From: Fictibacillus solisalsi
GTDB lineage: Bacteria; Bacillota; Bacilli; Bacillales; Fictibacillaceae
DNA: 64,000 nt
Reading direction: 5' to 3'
Assembly (NCBI RefSeq): GCF_900103485.1
Contig: NZ_FNHW01000001.1
Span: 1,275,418-1,339,417, forward strand
The translations under genes and the position numbers were made by a program. Below are positions 44,225-52,825 of the stretch, piece after piece (position 1 is the stretch's first letter; each line of letters opens with the position of its first letter). Below the pieces are notes generated by a model, which saw only the letters and a list, made by a program, of their open reading frames with translations, was not told the DNA's origin and did not search any database.

Positions 44225-45001
44225 ATGATGAAGGTACATGTGCTGTTAACAAAGGAAGAAATCAATGCAGAGAGGTTAAGAGAGAATGGAAAAGTGGCGG
44301 TTGTTCTTGATGTGCTTCTCGCCACAACAACCATTATTTCAGCCTTGAACGAAGGCGCAAAGGAAGTTATTCCTGTTATGGATGAAAATGAAGCATTTTC
44401 TCTCTCTCAATCTCTCAAACACGAAAATTTCATATTAGCTGGAGAACGTGACGCCCGACCGATTGAACACTTTCACTATCCTAGCCCGACCATGCTTTCT
44501 CCGCTCGTTCTGGGCAAATCTCTTATTCTCTCTACAACCAACGGAACGATTGCGCTTAAGAAAGCGGAATCAGCGGAACGTGTTTATATTTCATCTCTTC
44601 TCAACAATAAAAGAACGGCACAGCAGCTACTGGATTGTCACCTGGAAAGCACGATTGTGATCATTTGTTCAGGCAATGCAGGGGAGGTCAGTCTTGAAGA
44701 CGTGTACGGAGCCGGACACCTTATCCACTCCTTATTGTACCTCTCGCAACAGAGCATAAATATGAGTGATGCCGCTAAAATGGCCTTTTATTTGTTTTTG
44801 GGAAACCAGTACAAAGCCTCTGAGCTGTTGTCCTCTTCCTCTGTGGGGAATCTTTTTGAAAGGTACGGGCTGTTTGACGATCTCCAGCTTGCTGCCACTG
44901 CAAATACAGTATCGGTATTGGCGGTGATGAAAAACGGGACTGCCCTGCTGGAAGAGGAGCATGCCTCTCAATCCGAGATCAGAAAAGTGAGGGATATATG
45001 A
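44225..45001 (+). CDS. ComB-family (2-phosphosulfolactate phosphatase-like) protein
   Basis: This 258-residue protein has the ComB pattern: VAVVLDVLLATTTIISALNEGA (family consensus DVLRATT; the Arg is Leu here), LAGERDARPIEHF, LILSTTNGTIAL and IICSGNAGEVSLEDVYGAGHL. ComB proteins are Mg-dependent acid phosphatases acting on 2-phosphosulfolactate and similar alpha-phospho acids. It overlaps the next dehydrogenase gene (ATGA), so it belongs to the operon. No other sulfolactate or coenzyme M gene is nearby. A role in removing a phosphate from a phospho-hydroxyacid made by the kinase upstream is possible but speculative. The Arg-to-Leu change may mean a different substrate. Confidence 0.82.
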   Translation: MMKVHVLLTKEEINAERLRENGKVAVVLDVLLATTTIISALNEGAKEVIPVMDENEAFSLSQSLKHENFILAGERDARPIEHFHYPSPTMLSPLVLGKSLILSTTNGTIALKKAESAERVYISSLLNNKRTAQQLLDCHLESTIVIICSGNAGEVSLEDVYGAGHLIHSLLYLSQQSINMSDAAKMAFYLFLGNQYKASELLSSSSVGNLFERYGLFDDLQLAATANTVSVLAVMKNGTALLEEEHASQSEIRKVRDI

Positions 45002-46766
45002 TGGAAGATATCCGTACGAGAATCAAAGGATCGCAATTTTTGTTAAAGGGGATGAAGTCGCAAGACATTTTTACCCCCGAAGACTTTTCCGATGAGCACC
45101 GGATGATTGAGAAGACCGCCCGGCAATTTATTGAAAAAGAAGTGGAACCTTTCCGGGAACCTATTGAAAAGCAAGATTTTAAAAAAATCATCTCTCTACT
45201 GAAAAAAGCTGGGGATCTTGGCCTTCTTGCACACAGTATACCGGAAAGCTATGGCGGTCTTGGACTGGATAAAATCAGCAAGGGCATTGTAGGGGAGGCG
45301 ATCGGTCACTCCAGCGGCTATGGTGTGGCCCATTCCAATCACACGTGCATTGCGACGCTGCCGATTACTTATTTTGGAACACCGGAGCAAAAAAAAAATA
45401 TCTTCCGAAAATGGCATCCGGTGAATACATCGGTGCCTATTGCCTAACTGAACCGAACGCCGGTTCCGATGCACTTGCCTCCAGGACAACCGCTGTTCTT
45501 AATGAGGAAGGTACTCATTACATCCTGAACGGAACAAAAATTTATATTACAAATGCGGCTTTTTCCGATACGTTTATCGTTTATGCAAAAGTAGATGGAG
45601 AGAGGTTCACAGCCTTTATTGTTGAGAAAAGTTTCCCCGGATTGTCACTTGGTCCGGAAGAAAACAAAATGGGAATCAAAGGCTCGTCCACCCGTTCGGT
45701 CATTCTTGAAGATTGCCGGGTTCCTGCAGAAAATCTTCTTGGCGAAGTAGGAAAAGGACATGTCATCGCCTTGAACGTATTAAATCTGGGACGATTTAAT
45801 CTTGGATCGGCGTGCATGGGTGCAGCCAAACACGGTTTGAAAAAAGCGGTCCATTTTGTTCAGGAACGCAAACAGTTTAAACAGCGTATCGCCGATTTTG
45901 CGGCCAGCAAAGAAAAAATTGCCAAGCTTGCCGCCCGGCTTTATGCAGCAGAATCACTGCAATACCGAACCGCCCATCTGCTCGAAGATGCGCTTGGGAG
46001 CCTTGATGAACATGCGGATTTGAAAACAGTGGGAAACGCGATGAGCGAGTACGCTATGGAATGTGCCATCTGCAAAGTGTACGGGTCGGAAACTCTCGAT
46101 GTGACGGCAGACGAAGCCTTGCAGCTGCATGGCGGAGCAGGGTTCATTCAGGAATATGGCATGGAACAGCTGTACAGGGATTCCAGGATCAACCGGATAT
46201 TTGAAGGGACCAATGAGATTAACCGCCTGCTGATCCCCACCCACTTTTTTAGAAAGGAAATGAAGGGCGAGGTGGATTTAGAATCAGCTCTCCTAGAGGC
46301 TGCTAGTTATCTGGAGAAGGAGAACGATGATGAGAAAGACGATATGCTGAAAAGCGTGGAAACACTTCGGCACCTGTTTCTTCTTTCAGCCGGACTGGCC
46401 TACAAGCGTTTCGGTGAAAAGCTTATGCATGAGCAGGAAATTTTGATGATGCTGGCCGATCTCGCCATTCTCACCTATGCAGCAGAGTCTGCAATTCTTC
46501 GCACCATGAAGGAAGCAAAGCAGAACGGGGAAGAACAAGCCTCTCTTAAAATCGCTCTGTCACAGACTTTGCTTGAGGAAAGCTTGTGGGAAGCTGAAAA
46601 GCTATCACGGAAACTAATTCTGGAACTGGCCGGGGGAGAAAAAGCACAGCAGCTGCACTTGCTTGTTGTTCAATCGTGTAACCGCTGTCATTCTTATGGT
46701 CAAGAAATAAAACGCAACCGGATGATTGCCGAAAAACTATATGATGCAAATCGCTATATTTGCTAA
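44998..46766 (+). CDS. Acyl-CoA dehydrogenase (second copy) split by a frameshift at an A10 tract
   Basis: Two overlapping frames together encode one VLCAD-like dehydrogenase. The first frame (44998-45447) gives the N-terminal 130 residues up to GTPEQKK, then leaves register and stops. The second frame resumes with KYLPKMASGEYIGAYCLTEPNAGSDA and runs to 46766. The break is a run of ten A (45389-45398). One added A restores a continuous 589-residue protein with the expected GTPEQKKKYLPKMASGE. Downstream motifs are intact (FAD region GTKIYITNA, catalytic Glu in FEGTNEINR), as is a C-terminal helical extension. It may be a sequencing slip, a real mutation, phase variation or transcriptional slippage. 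Start at ATG 44998 or 45001. Confidence 0.88.
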
Positions 46767-46778
46767 AGGAGACAAAGG

Positions 46779-47558
46779 ATGAAATTTGGAGGTTCGATTG
46801 CACTTGTAACAGGGGCAGGAAGCGGTATTGGAAGAGCAGCAGCGATCAAACTGGCAGAAGGCGGAGCAACGGTTCTCCTTGTTGGAAGAACGGTGTCCAA
46901 ACTGGAAGCTGCGGCTTCAGAAATCAGCAAAATAAGCGGAGCCCAGAAGCCGGAAATCTTTTCTGCCGACGTAACGAAAGAAAAAGATGTGGAAAAACTG
47001 GCAGAATATGTTCAAACTCGTTTCGGTGATCTGCACATTCTTGTGAACAATGCTGGCGGCAGCAGCCAGACCTCCATCCTGAACACACCAGTCAGTGAAT
47101 GGGATTACGTGCAAAGCGCGAACTTAAAAAGTGTCTTTCTCGTTTCTCGCATTCTTGGCAAAGTGATAATCAAAGGTGTAAAAACGGAAAACGAACACAA
47201 AGCCAACCGTGCCATTGTGAATGTTGCCAGCTTATCAGGGCATCAGGCTGGTGCACATATCCCCCATTACAGTGCGGCCAAAGCAGGGGTGATCAATTTT
47301 ACAAGAGCACTCGCCTTGGAGCTTTCCCCCTACAGTATACGGGTGAACTCGGTATCACCAGGATTTATCGAGACACCACTGACCGAGGAAGGACTCGAAA
47401 ACGAACAATTCGTCAAAGCGATTGAAAAAAATACGGCATTGCGAAGGATCGGCAAGCCTGAGGAGATTGCGAGCATCATCTCTTTTCTCGCGAGCAGTGA
47501 GGCTTCCTATATGACCGGATCGGATGTTCTGGCCGACGGAGGCTGGCTAATTAAATAA
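46779..47558 (+). CDS. Short-chain dehydrogenase/reductase (second copy)
   Basis: This 259-residue classical SDR has the cofactor motif TGAGSGIGRAAA, NNAGG, catalytic Ser in NVASLSGHQ and Tyr-x3-Lys in YSAAKAGV, and the C-terminal GSDVLADGGWLIK. It is FabG-like, probably acting on 3-hydroxy/3-oxoacyl substrates. It is encoded 12 bp after the split dehydrogenase, on the same transcript. Confidence 0.9.
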   Translation: MKFGGSIALVTGAGSGIGRAAAIKLAEGGATVLLVGRTVSKLEAAASEISKISGAQKPEIFSADVTKEKDVEKLAEYVQTRFGDLHILVNNAGGSSQTSILNTPVSEWDYVQSANLKSVFLVSRILGKVIIKGVKTENEHKANRAIVNVASLSGHQAGAHIPHYSAAKAGVINFTRALALELSPYSIRVNSVSPGFIETPLTEEGLENEQFVKAIEKNTALRRIGKPEEIASIISFLASSEASYMTGSDVLADGGWLIK

Positions 47559-47579
47559 AACATAGCAGGAGGAATTTGT

Positions 47580-48359
47580 ATGGAACAAGATCATCTATTA
47601 ATTGAAGCAAAAGGCCCGATTTTAACACTAACACTAAACCGTCCGGAACGCTTGAATTCATTCAGTGAGGAAATGATTACAAGTTTGACAGAAGCTCTGA
47701 GAGAGGCTCAGAATTCTGGTGAAATTAAAGTGATTATCCTGAAAGGAGCCGGCCGTTCGTTCAGTGCTGGCGGAGACGTAAAAACGATGGGACAGGCCAC
47801 ACCACAGGATGTTTATGAACATATTGGTAAGCTGAACCAATGTATTTTAACTATGAAAGAAACCGAGATTCCGATCATTGCGGCTGTGCATGGCTTTGCG
47901 GCAGGAGCCGGATTTAATCTCGCGATGGCGTGCGATTTGATCGTTGCAGCCGAGAACAGCAAATTTGCGCTCAGCTTTTCACAGGTGGGTTTGATTTCGG
48001 ATGGAGGAGGATCATACTTTTTGCCAAAACTGATCGGCCCTCACCTTGCCAAGCAGTTCTTTTTCAGCGCAGAGCCGATTCCTGCCGAACGGCTTTATCA
48101 GCTCGGGGTGATCAACTATTTGTCGCCGCTTGAGCGAATAGAAGAGGAGGTGGGTCAACTGGCAGCAAAACTTGCCAATGGTCCGGTTGGAGCGTATGGA
48201 AAAATGAAAAAGCTGATTGATGCTTCTTATCAGTCTACCCTTGAGGAGATGCTGGAGCAGGAACGGCTGAATCAAACGCTGATGATCACAACAGAGGACC
48301 ATCAGGAAGGCATTTCGGCCTTCAAAGAAAAAAGGCAGCCTGTATTTACCGGCAAATAG
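47580..48359 (+). CDS. Enoyl-CoA hydratase/isomerase (second copy)
   Basis: This 259-residue crotonase-family protein has oxyanion hole segments in RSFSAGGDVKTM and HGFAAGAGFNLAMACD. The usual catalytic glutamate around position 140 seems to be replaced in the FSQVGLISDGGGSYFLPKLIG stretch (PaaG-like pattern with an Asp), which points to isomerase-type or PaaG-like activity rather than classic hydration. AGGAGG precedes the ATG. Confidence 0.88.
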   Translation: MEQDHLLIEAKGPILTLTLNRPERLNSFSEEMITSLTEALREAQNSGEIKVIILKGAGRSFSAGGDVKTMGQATPQDVYEHIGKLNQCILTMKETEIPIIAAVHGFAAGAGFNLAMACDLIVAAENSKFALSFSQVGLISDGGGSYFLPKLIGPHLAKQFFFSAEPIPAERLYQLGVINYLSPLERIEEEVGQLAAKLANGPVGAYGKMKKLIDASYQSTLEEMLEQERLNQTLMITTEDHQEGISAFKEKRQPVFTGK

Positions 48360-48402
48360 ATGTAAAACGCATGCAGGATGAACCATTGACAGGAGGGTCA
48401 AA

Positions 48403-50091
48403 ATGAACACAAGCCACTATCCTTATTGGCCGAAACGAGTCAGCAAAACGCTGACTGTCCCTGAAACAACACTGTATGATAACTTGCTCTTTTCCGCACG
48501 CCGGTATCCAAAAAAGACAGCGTTATCTTTTTACGGAGCCAGCATGACCTATGAAAAGCTGCTACAGCAGGTGGATCGTATTGCCGGATATCTGCAGCAG
48601 GAAATGAACGTTGGGCAGGGTGACCGTGTCATGCTGTTTATGCAAAATTCCCCTCAGTACATCATCTCTTGTTATGCCATCATGAGGGCGGGTGCGGTTG
48701 TAGTCCCGTTAAATCCAATGAACACGGTGCATGAGCTGGAGTTCTATATCAAAGACTGTAAGATCGAAGCCGGGATTGTAAGCCAGGAGCTATACCCCCA
48801 GATTCAGCCGCTCTTATCAGGCACTTCCTTGCAGCATATTTTAATCGGAGCATATTCTGATTACCTTAGCAGCGAAAGAATCCCTCACCATGTTCCAGCT
48901 TCTGTTCTGGAAAGCCGGCATCCGGTGAACCGGAAAAACCATCATTGCTGGCAAGAAGCTCTTGATCGGGAAGTCCCTCCTTCTGACTATGAGGGCCATG
49001 CGGATGATATCGTTTGTCTGCCTTACACATCTGGAACAACAGGATTGCCAAAAGGCTGTGTACATACAAACCGGACGATACAGGCCAATGTTACAGGTGC
49101 GGTGAACTGGATGAACACCATGTCGGACAGCATTCACCTTGCGACTCTTCCGCTTTTTCATGTGACGGGGATGCTTCACAGTATGCATGCTCCCATTTTT
49201 GCAGGTTCCCAAATCGCTGTGCTCACCCGGTGGGACCGAAACGCGGCTGCAGAAACCATTCAATCCGAGAGCGTAAGCCACTGGGTAAGCATCAGCACAA
49301 TGGTGATCGACTTTCTGTCTCATCCTGACCTTATGGATTATAATTTTTCGTCACTGTCCAGCATCGCAGGAGGAGGAGCGGCCCTTCCGAAGGCAGTGGG
49401 AGAAAAACTTTATCAGCTTCTAGGGGTGAAGTTTGTCGAAGGGTACGGCCTTTCCGAGACGATCTCTCATACGCATTTCAATCCGCCTGACCGGCCAAAG
49501 CTTCAGTGTCTCGGTATTCCTTCCTTTGATGTGGACGCCCGCATTGTGGACCCTGCTTCATTAAAAGAGCTGGGAGTTGGTGAAATCGGGGAGATCGTCG
49601 TGGCCGGTCCGCAAGTGTTTTTAGAATATTATAACCGTCCGGAAAAGACGAAGCAGGCCTTCTTTGAAAAAGACGGTAAACGCTTTTTCAGAACAGGAGA
49701 TATAGGACGCTTTGATGAGGAAGGCTATTATTTTATGGTGGACCGGGTGAAACGGATGATCAACGCCTCGGGCTTTAAAGTGTGGCCGACTGAGGTGGAA
49801 TCTTTCCTTTACAACCATTCTGCTGTACTGCAGGCTTGTGTAGTCGGCATTCCTGATCCGAAACGAGGAGAAACGGTAAAAGCTTTCATTATTTTAAAGG
49901 AAGAACACAAGGGGAAAATAACGGAACAGGAGATCATTGACTGGTCCAAAGAGCACCTGGCTGCCTATAAATACCCGAGAACCATTGAGTTTAGAGAATC
50001 GTTTCCAACAACAGCCAGCGGCAAAATTCTTTGGAGAAAGCTGCAAGAAGAAGAAAAGTCCAAAAGGGAATCTATTTCAGCTTCTAAGTAG
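48403..50091 (+). CDS. Long/medium-chain acyl-CoA ligase (second copy)
   Basis: This is a 562-residue adenylate-forming enzyme: YTSGTTGLPKGCVHTN core, VEGYGLSETISHTH, DRVKRMINASGFKVWPTEVE hinge and the C-terminal lysine in TTASGKILWRKLQEEE. It is the last gene of the operon, followed by a bidirectional terminator. Having a second ligase in the same operon implies either two related substrates or two steps separated by hydrolysis. Confidence 0.92.
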   Translation: MNTSHYPYWPKRVSKTLTVPETTLYDNLLFSARRYPKKTALSFYGASMTYEKLLQQVDRIAGYLQQEMNVGQGDRVMLFMQNSPQYIISCYAIMRAGAVVVPLNPMNTVHELEFYIKDCKIEAGIVSQELYPQIQPLLSGTSLQHILIGAYSDYLSSERIPHHVPASVLESRHPVNRKNHHCWQEALDREVPPSDYEGHADDIVCLPYTSGTTGLPKGCVHTNRTIQANVTGAVNWMNTMSDSIHLATLPLFHVTGMLHSMHAPIFAGSQIAVLTRWDRNAAAETIQSESVSHWVSISTMVIDFLSHPDLMDYNFSSLSSIAGGGAALPKAVGEKLYQLLGVKFVEGYGLSETISHTHFNPPDRPKLQCLGIPSFDVDARIVDPASLKELGVGEIGEIVVAGPQVFLEYYNRPEKTKQAFFEKDGKRFFRTGDIGRFDEEGYYFMVDRVKRMINASGFKVWPTEVESFLYNHSAVLQACVVGIPDPKRGETVKAFIILKEEHKGKITEQEIIDWSKEHLAAYKYPRTIEFRESFPTTASGKILWRKLQEEEKSKRESISASK

Positions 50092-50118
50092 TTTTTGCAC
50101 CAGTTCAGGCAATACAAG

Positions 50119-50150
50119 AGAAGACAGCGGACAAAAACCGCTGTCTTCTT
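50119..50150. terminator. Bidirectional terminator ending the acyl-CoA operon
   Basis: AGAAGACAGCGG (50119-50130) pairs perfectly with CCGCTGTCTTCT (50138-50149). The right arm overlaps the 3' end of the convergent oxidase gene. Confidence 0.85.
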
Positions 50151-51267
50151 ACATTTCCATTGCACCTTGTACGTTATAAGGAGAAAGATCGAGGTCCGGC
50201 TCTTGTCCAAGGGCAAGCATGGCCAGCTGCTTTCCGATGAACGGCCCCATGGTAAGTCCGGAAGCGCCAAGCCCATTGGCAAACAGCAATCCTTCCCATC
50301 CGGGAATGGGGCCCACGACCGGAAGGAAACCGGGAGTAAATGGGCGGAAGCCGGTGCGTGCTTCTGAAAATTCCGCATCTGCCAGACCGGGAGCAGTGGC
50401 TATTCCTTTTGCAAAAACCTCATTCAATCCGCCGGCAGTAATCCTGGTGTCATAACCCTCAGAATCGTTTTCATGTGTAGCTCCGATTACAATTTTCCCA
50501 TGATCAAACGCAAGAACATATTGATCACTAGGCGGCATGACAACCGGCCAGGACTTTGTTTTTTTCGAAATATTCAGGTGGGCGATTTGTGCTTTTTGGA
50601 AGGTGACCTTCATGTTCATGCCAAGTGGCTCGAGCAATGCATTGGCCCATGCACCCGCACAAATCATCACAGTTTCTGCTTCATACGTTTTCTCCCCTGC
50701 TTGAACTCCGGTTATCCTTTTCCCCGTAAAAAGCAGAGAAGCGCTATCCCGAACATGTTGTGCCCCGTGTTTGACCGCACCGCGAATTAATGCATCCCGA
50801 AGTGCCCGGCCATCGACGCGGGCAGCTCCGCTTACATGAACCGACCCCATATCACCAGGCAGGAGAGGAAACTTCCGCTTTGTTTCTTCAGGTGTTAACT
50901 GTGTAATCTTTCCCATTTCCGGTGCCTCTTCTTTTCGTTTCAAGGCACGTTCTTCCATTTTAATCAATTTTTCTTCGTCCTGATGCAAGCTGATGGCCCC
51001 TACTTGGGCATAGCCGGTGTCAACTTCACCATCTGCTTCAAGCTGGCGGATAAGTTCGGGGTAAAATGCTGCTCCATTTTTCGCAAGAGAATACCACGCT
51101 TTGTTCCGGCGCTGGGAGATCCACGGACAAATGATGCCTGCAGCGGCATCAGTTGCCTGGCCTTTGTCTTTTCTGTCAATGAGCACAACCTTCACATTTT
51201 TTTTACTTAACAGATAAGCAGCGGAGGCACCAAGAATTCCGCCGCCGATAATAATAAAGTTTTGCAT
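50149..51267 (-). CDS. FAD-dependent oxidoreductase, DAO / glycine-oxidase-like
   Basis: This 372-residue flavoprotein of the D-amino-acid oxidase family has the N-terminal motif FIIIGGGILGASAAYLLSKK, a Glu/Asp that binds the ribose (LIDRKDKGQATDAAAG) and the C-terminal segment ARTGFRPFTPGFLPVVGP...LFANGLGASGLTMGP typical of the family. It likely oxidises an amine or amino acid, transferring electrons to O2 or a quinone. ATG 51267 has AAAGG at the right distance; three extra codons upstream are less well placed. The substrate is unknown. Confidence 0.88.
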   Translation of the reverse strand: MQNFIIIGGGILGASAAYLLSKKNVKVVLIDRKDKGQATDAAAGIICPWISQRRNKAWYSLAKNGAAFYPELIRQLEADGEVDTGYAQVGAISLHQDEEKLIKMEERALKRKEEAPEMGKITQLTPEETKRKFPLLPGDMGSVHVSGAARVDGRALRDALIRGAVKHGAQHVRDSASLLFTGKRITGVQAGEKTYEAETVMICAGAWANALLEPLGMNMKVTFQKAQIAHLNISKKTKSWPVVMPPSDQYVLAFDHGKIVIGATHENDSEGYDTRITAGGLNEVFAKGIATAPGLADAEFSEARTGFRPFTPGFLPVVGPIPGWEGLLFANGLGASGLTMGPFIGKQLAMLALGQEPDLDLSPYNVQGAMEM

Positions 51268-51407
51268 GATCAGCATCCTTTGTTTAGAAAATTCCTCTTT
51301 TATTATAACCGAATCCTTTCATGGAGAAAAAAGTCCATTTTATGTATAATAAAAGATGTTGAACACTTTGACAGAATGAAAACGAAGTTGAAAGAGAGTG
51401 GAACATA

Positions 51408-52127
51408 ATGGGACGTAAATGGAATAATATCAAAGAAAAAAAAGCGTCAAAGGACGCAAATACAAGCCGAATCTATGCTAAGTTCGGCCGTGAGATTTAC
51501 GTGGCAGCCAAGCAGGGCGAACCCGATCCTGAATCCAACCAGGCATTAAAAGTCGTGCTGGAGCGTGCAAAAACATACAGTGTGCCGAAAACGATAATTG
51601 ACCGTGCGATTGAAAAAGCGAAGGGTGGTTCTGATGAAACGTATGATGAACTGCGCTATGAGGGATTCGGCCCTAACGGTTCGATGGTGATTGTCGATGC
51701 GCTTACCAATAACGTGAACCGTACCGCAGCAGAAGTTCGTGCCGCTTTTACGAAAAACGGCGGTAACATGGGTGTGTCCGGATCAGTCGCTTATATGTTT
51801 GATGCGACGGCCGTTTTTGGAGTTGAAGACAAATCAGAAGAAGAAGCAATGGAAATCCTTCTCGAAGCCGATGTCGATGCGCGTGATATTGTACAAGAAG
51901 ATGATGCTGTGATCGTCTATGCTGAACCGGATCAGTTTCATGCGGTTCAGGAAGCGTTCAAGCAGGCAGGCGTCACCGACTTTACAACCGCTGAGCTAAC
52001 CATGCTCGCACAAAACGATGTCAGTTTGCCAGAAGATTCTCTGGTGCAGTTTGAAAAGCTGATCGATACTCTTGAAGATTTGGAAGATGTCCGACAGGTG
52101 TACCATAACGTTGATTTAGGTGAATAA
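51408..52127 (+). CDS. yeeN: YebC/PmpR-family protein (YeeN-like)
   Basis: This 239-residue protein has three domains of the YebC family, beginning [30 protein letters not shown], with [14 protein letters not shown] and [10 protein letters not shown] in the central part. The N-terminal motif ([12 protein letters not shown] rather than MAGHSKW) is that of the shorter YeeN branch. Recent work assigns YebC-family proteins a ribosome-associated role in translation through difficult sequences such as polyproline; older work calls them transcription regulators. Transcribed alone. Confidence 0.93.
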   Translation: MGRKWNNIKEKKASKDANTSRIYAKFGREIYVAAKQGEPDPESNQALKVVLERAKTYSVPKTIIDRAIEKAKGGSDETYDELRYEGFGPNGSMVIVDALTNNVNRTAAEVRAAFTKNGGNMGVSGSVAYMFDATAVFGVEDKSEEEAMEILLEADVDARDIVQEDDAVIVYAEPDQFHAVQEAFKQAGVTDFTTAELTMLAQNDVSLPEDSLVQFEKLIDTLEDLEDVRQVYHNVDLGE

Positions 52128-52134
52128 TGATAGT

Positions 52135-52165
52135 AAAAGACCTTGATAGCCAAGGTCTTTTTTTT
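52135..52165 (+). terminator. Intrinsic terminator after yeeN
   Basis: AAAAGACCTTG (52135-52145) pairs with CAAGGTCTTTT (52151-52161), T9 tail. Confidence 0.9.
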
Positions 52166-52170
52166 TGCTC

Positions 52171-52464
52171 TCATTTTCTCTCTCTTGATTTCCGGGTTCG
52201 GATCAATCTCGTAGCCGGCTGTTTTCTGATCCATTTAATGAATTTGTTTATTTTTTCGTCCTCTCTGAGCAACCGAATGGTATTTAGCCGTGCCGCCAGC
52301 TCCTCATTGGTGTATAGAGCATGGATTTGCTTATGACAGGGCAAACAAAGGGAGGACGTCGGTTTAAATGTGCCGCCCATTTCCTTTGGTGTCAGATGAT
52401 GTATTGTCGTTTCTACGTTTTCTCTCCCGCATAATTCACACTTTCCATGCACGTTTTTTGGCAT
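52171..52464 (-). CDS. HNH endonuclease-domain protein (YisB-like)
   Basis: This 97-residue protein has a treble-clef HNH core: CELCGRENVETTIHHLTPKEMGG and LCLPCHKQIHALYTNEELA. Two CxxC pairs bind a structural zinc and the HH...H residues form the nuclease centre. The C-terminus is strongly basic (WIRKQPATRLIRTRKSRERK). It resembles B. subtilis YisB. It stands alone and there are no signs of a phage or intron around it. The cellular role is unknown. Confidence 0.85.
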   Translation of the reverse strand: MPKNVHGKCELCGRENVETTIHHLTPKEMGGTFKPTSSLCLPCHKQIHALYTNEELAARLNTIRLLREDEKINKFIKWIRKQPATRLIRTRKSRERK

Positions 52465-52645
52465 GTTAATACCTCACTTTTTTCTCTTCTTAACTATGTC
52501 ACCTTTTTTTGTGAAAATTAAACGTTGAAGGTGCAGACACATGAAACTAGCAATTTTTACACTGAAAAACTTCTTCCAAATTCAGAATAAACTCTCGCAA
52601 TCTGAATATAGTTTACTAGAAACGAAATGGAAGAAGGGAAATGAA

Positions 52646-52825
52646 ATGAGACTTCAGGAAGTTTACTTCTGGCTGTTGATGATGATCGTTACCACCGTTT
52701 ACAGTTATTTGTATCTCTCGCCCTTGTTTACTGTCAGCTTTTTTATTACCGGCCTAATTATGGCCAGTCTGGTGTATATGGCGGTCGAGATTAAGGAGGA
52801 AGAATGGGATGAGAAACAGCAATAA
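52646..52825 (+). CDS. Small two-helix membrane protein upstream of the SpoIIP paralogue
   Basis: This 59-residue protein begins MRLQEVYFWLLMMIVTTVYSY and has two hydrophobic segments, then a charged tail EIKEEEWDEKQQ. The AGAAGGG site fits ATG 52646; an in-frame ATG at 52541 would add 35 residues but has a weaker site (GAAGGTG). Its 3' end overlaps the start of the SpoIIP-family gene by 17 bases, so the two are coupled. No family is recognised. Confidence 0.6.
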   Translation: MRLQEVYFWLLMMIVTTVYSYLYLSPLFTVSFFITGLIMASLVYMAVEIKEEEWDEKQQ

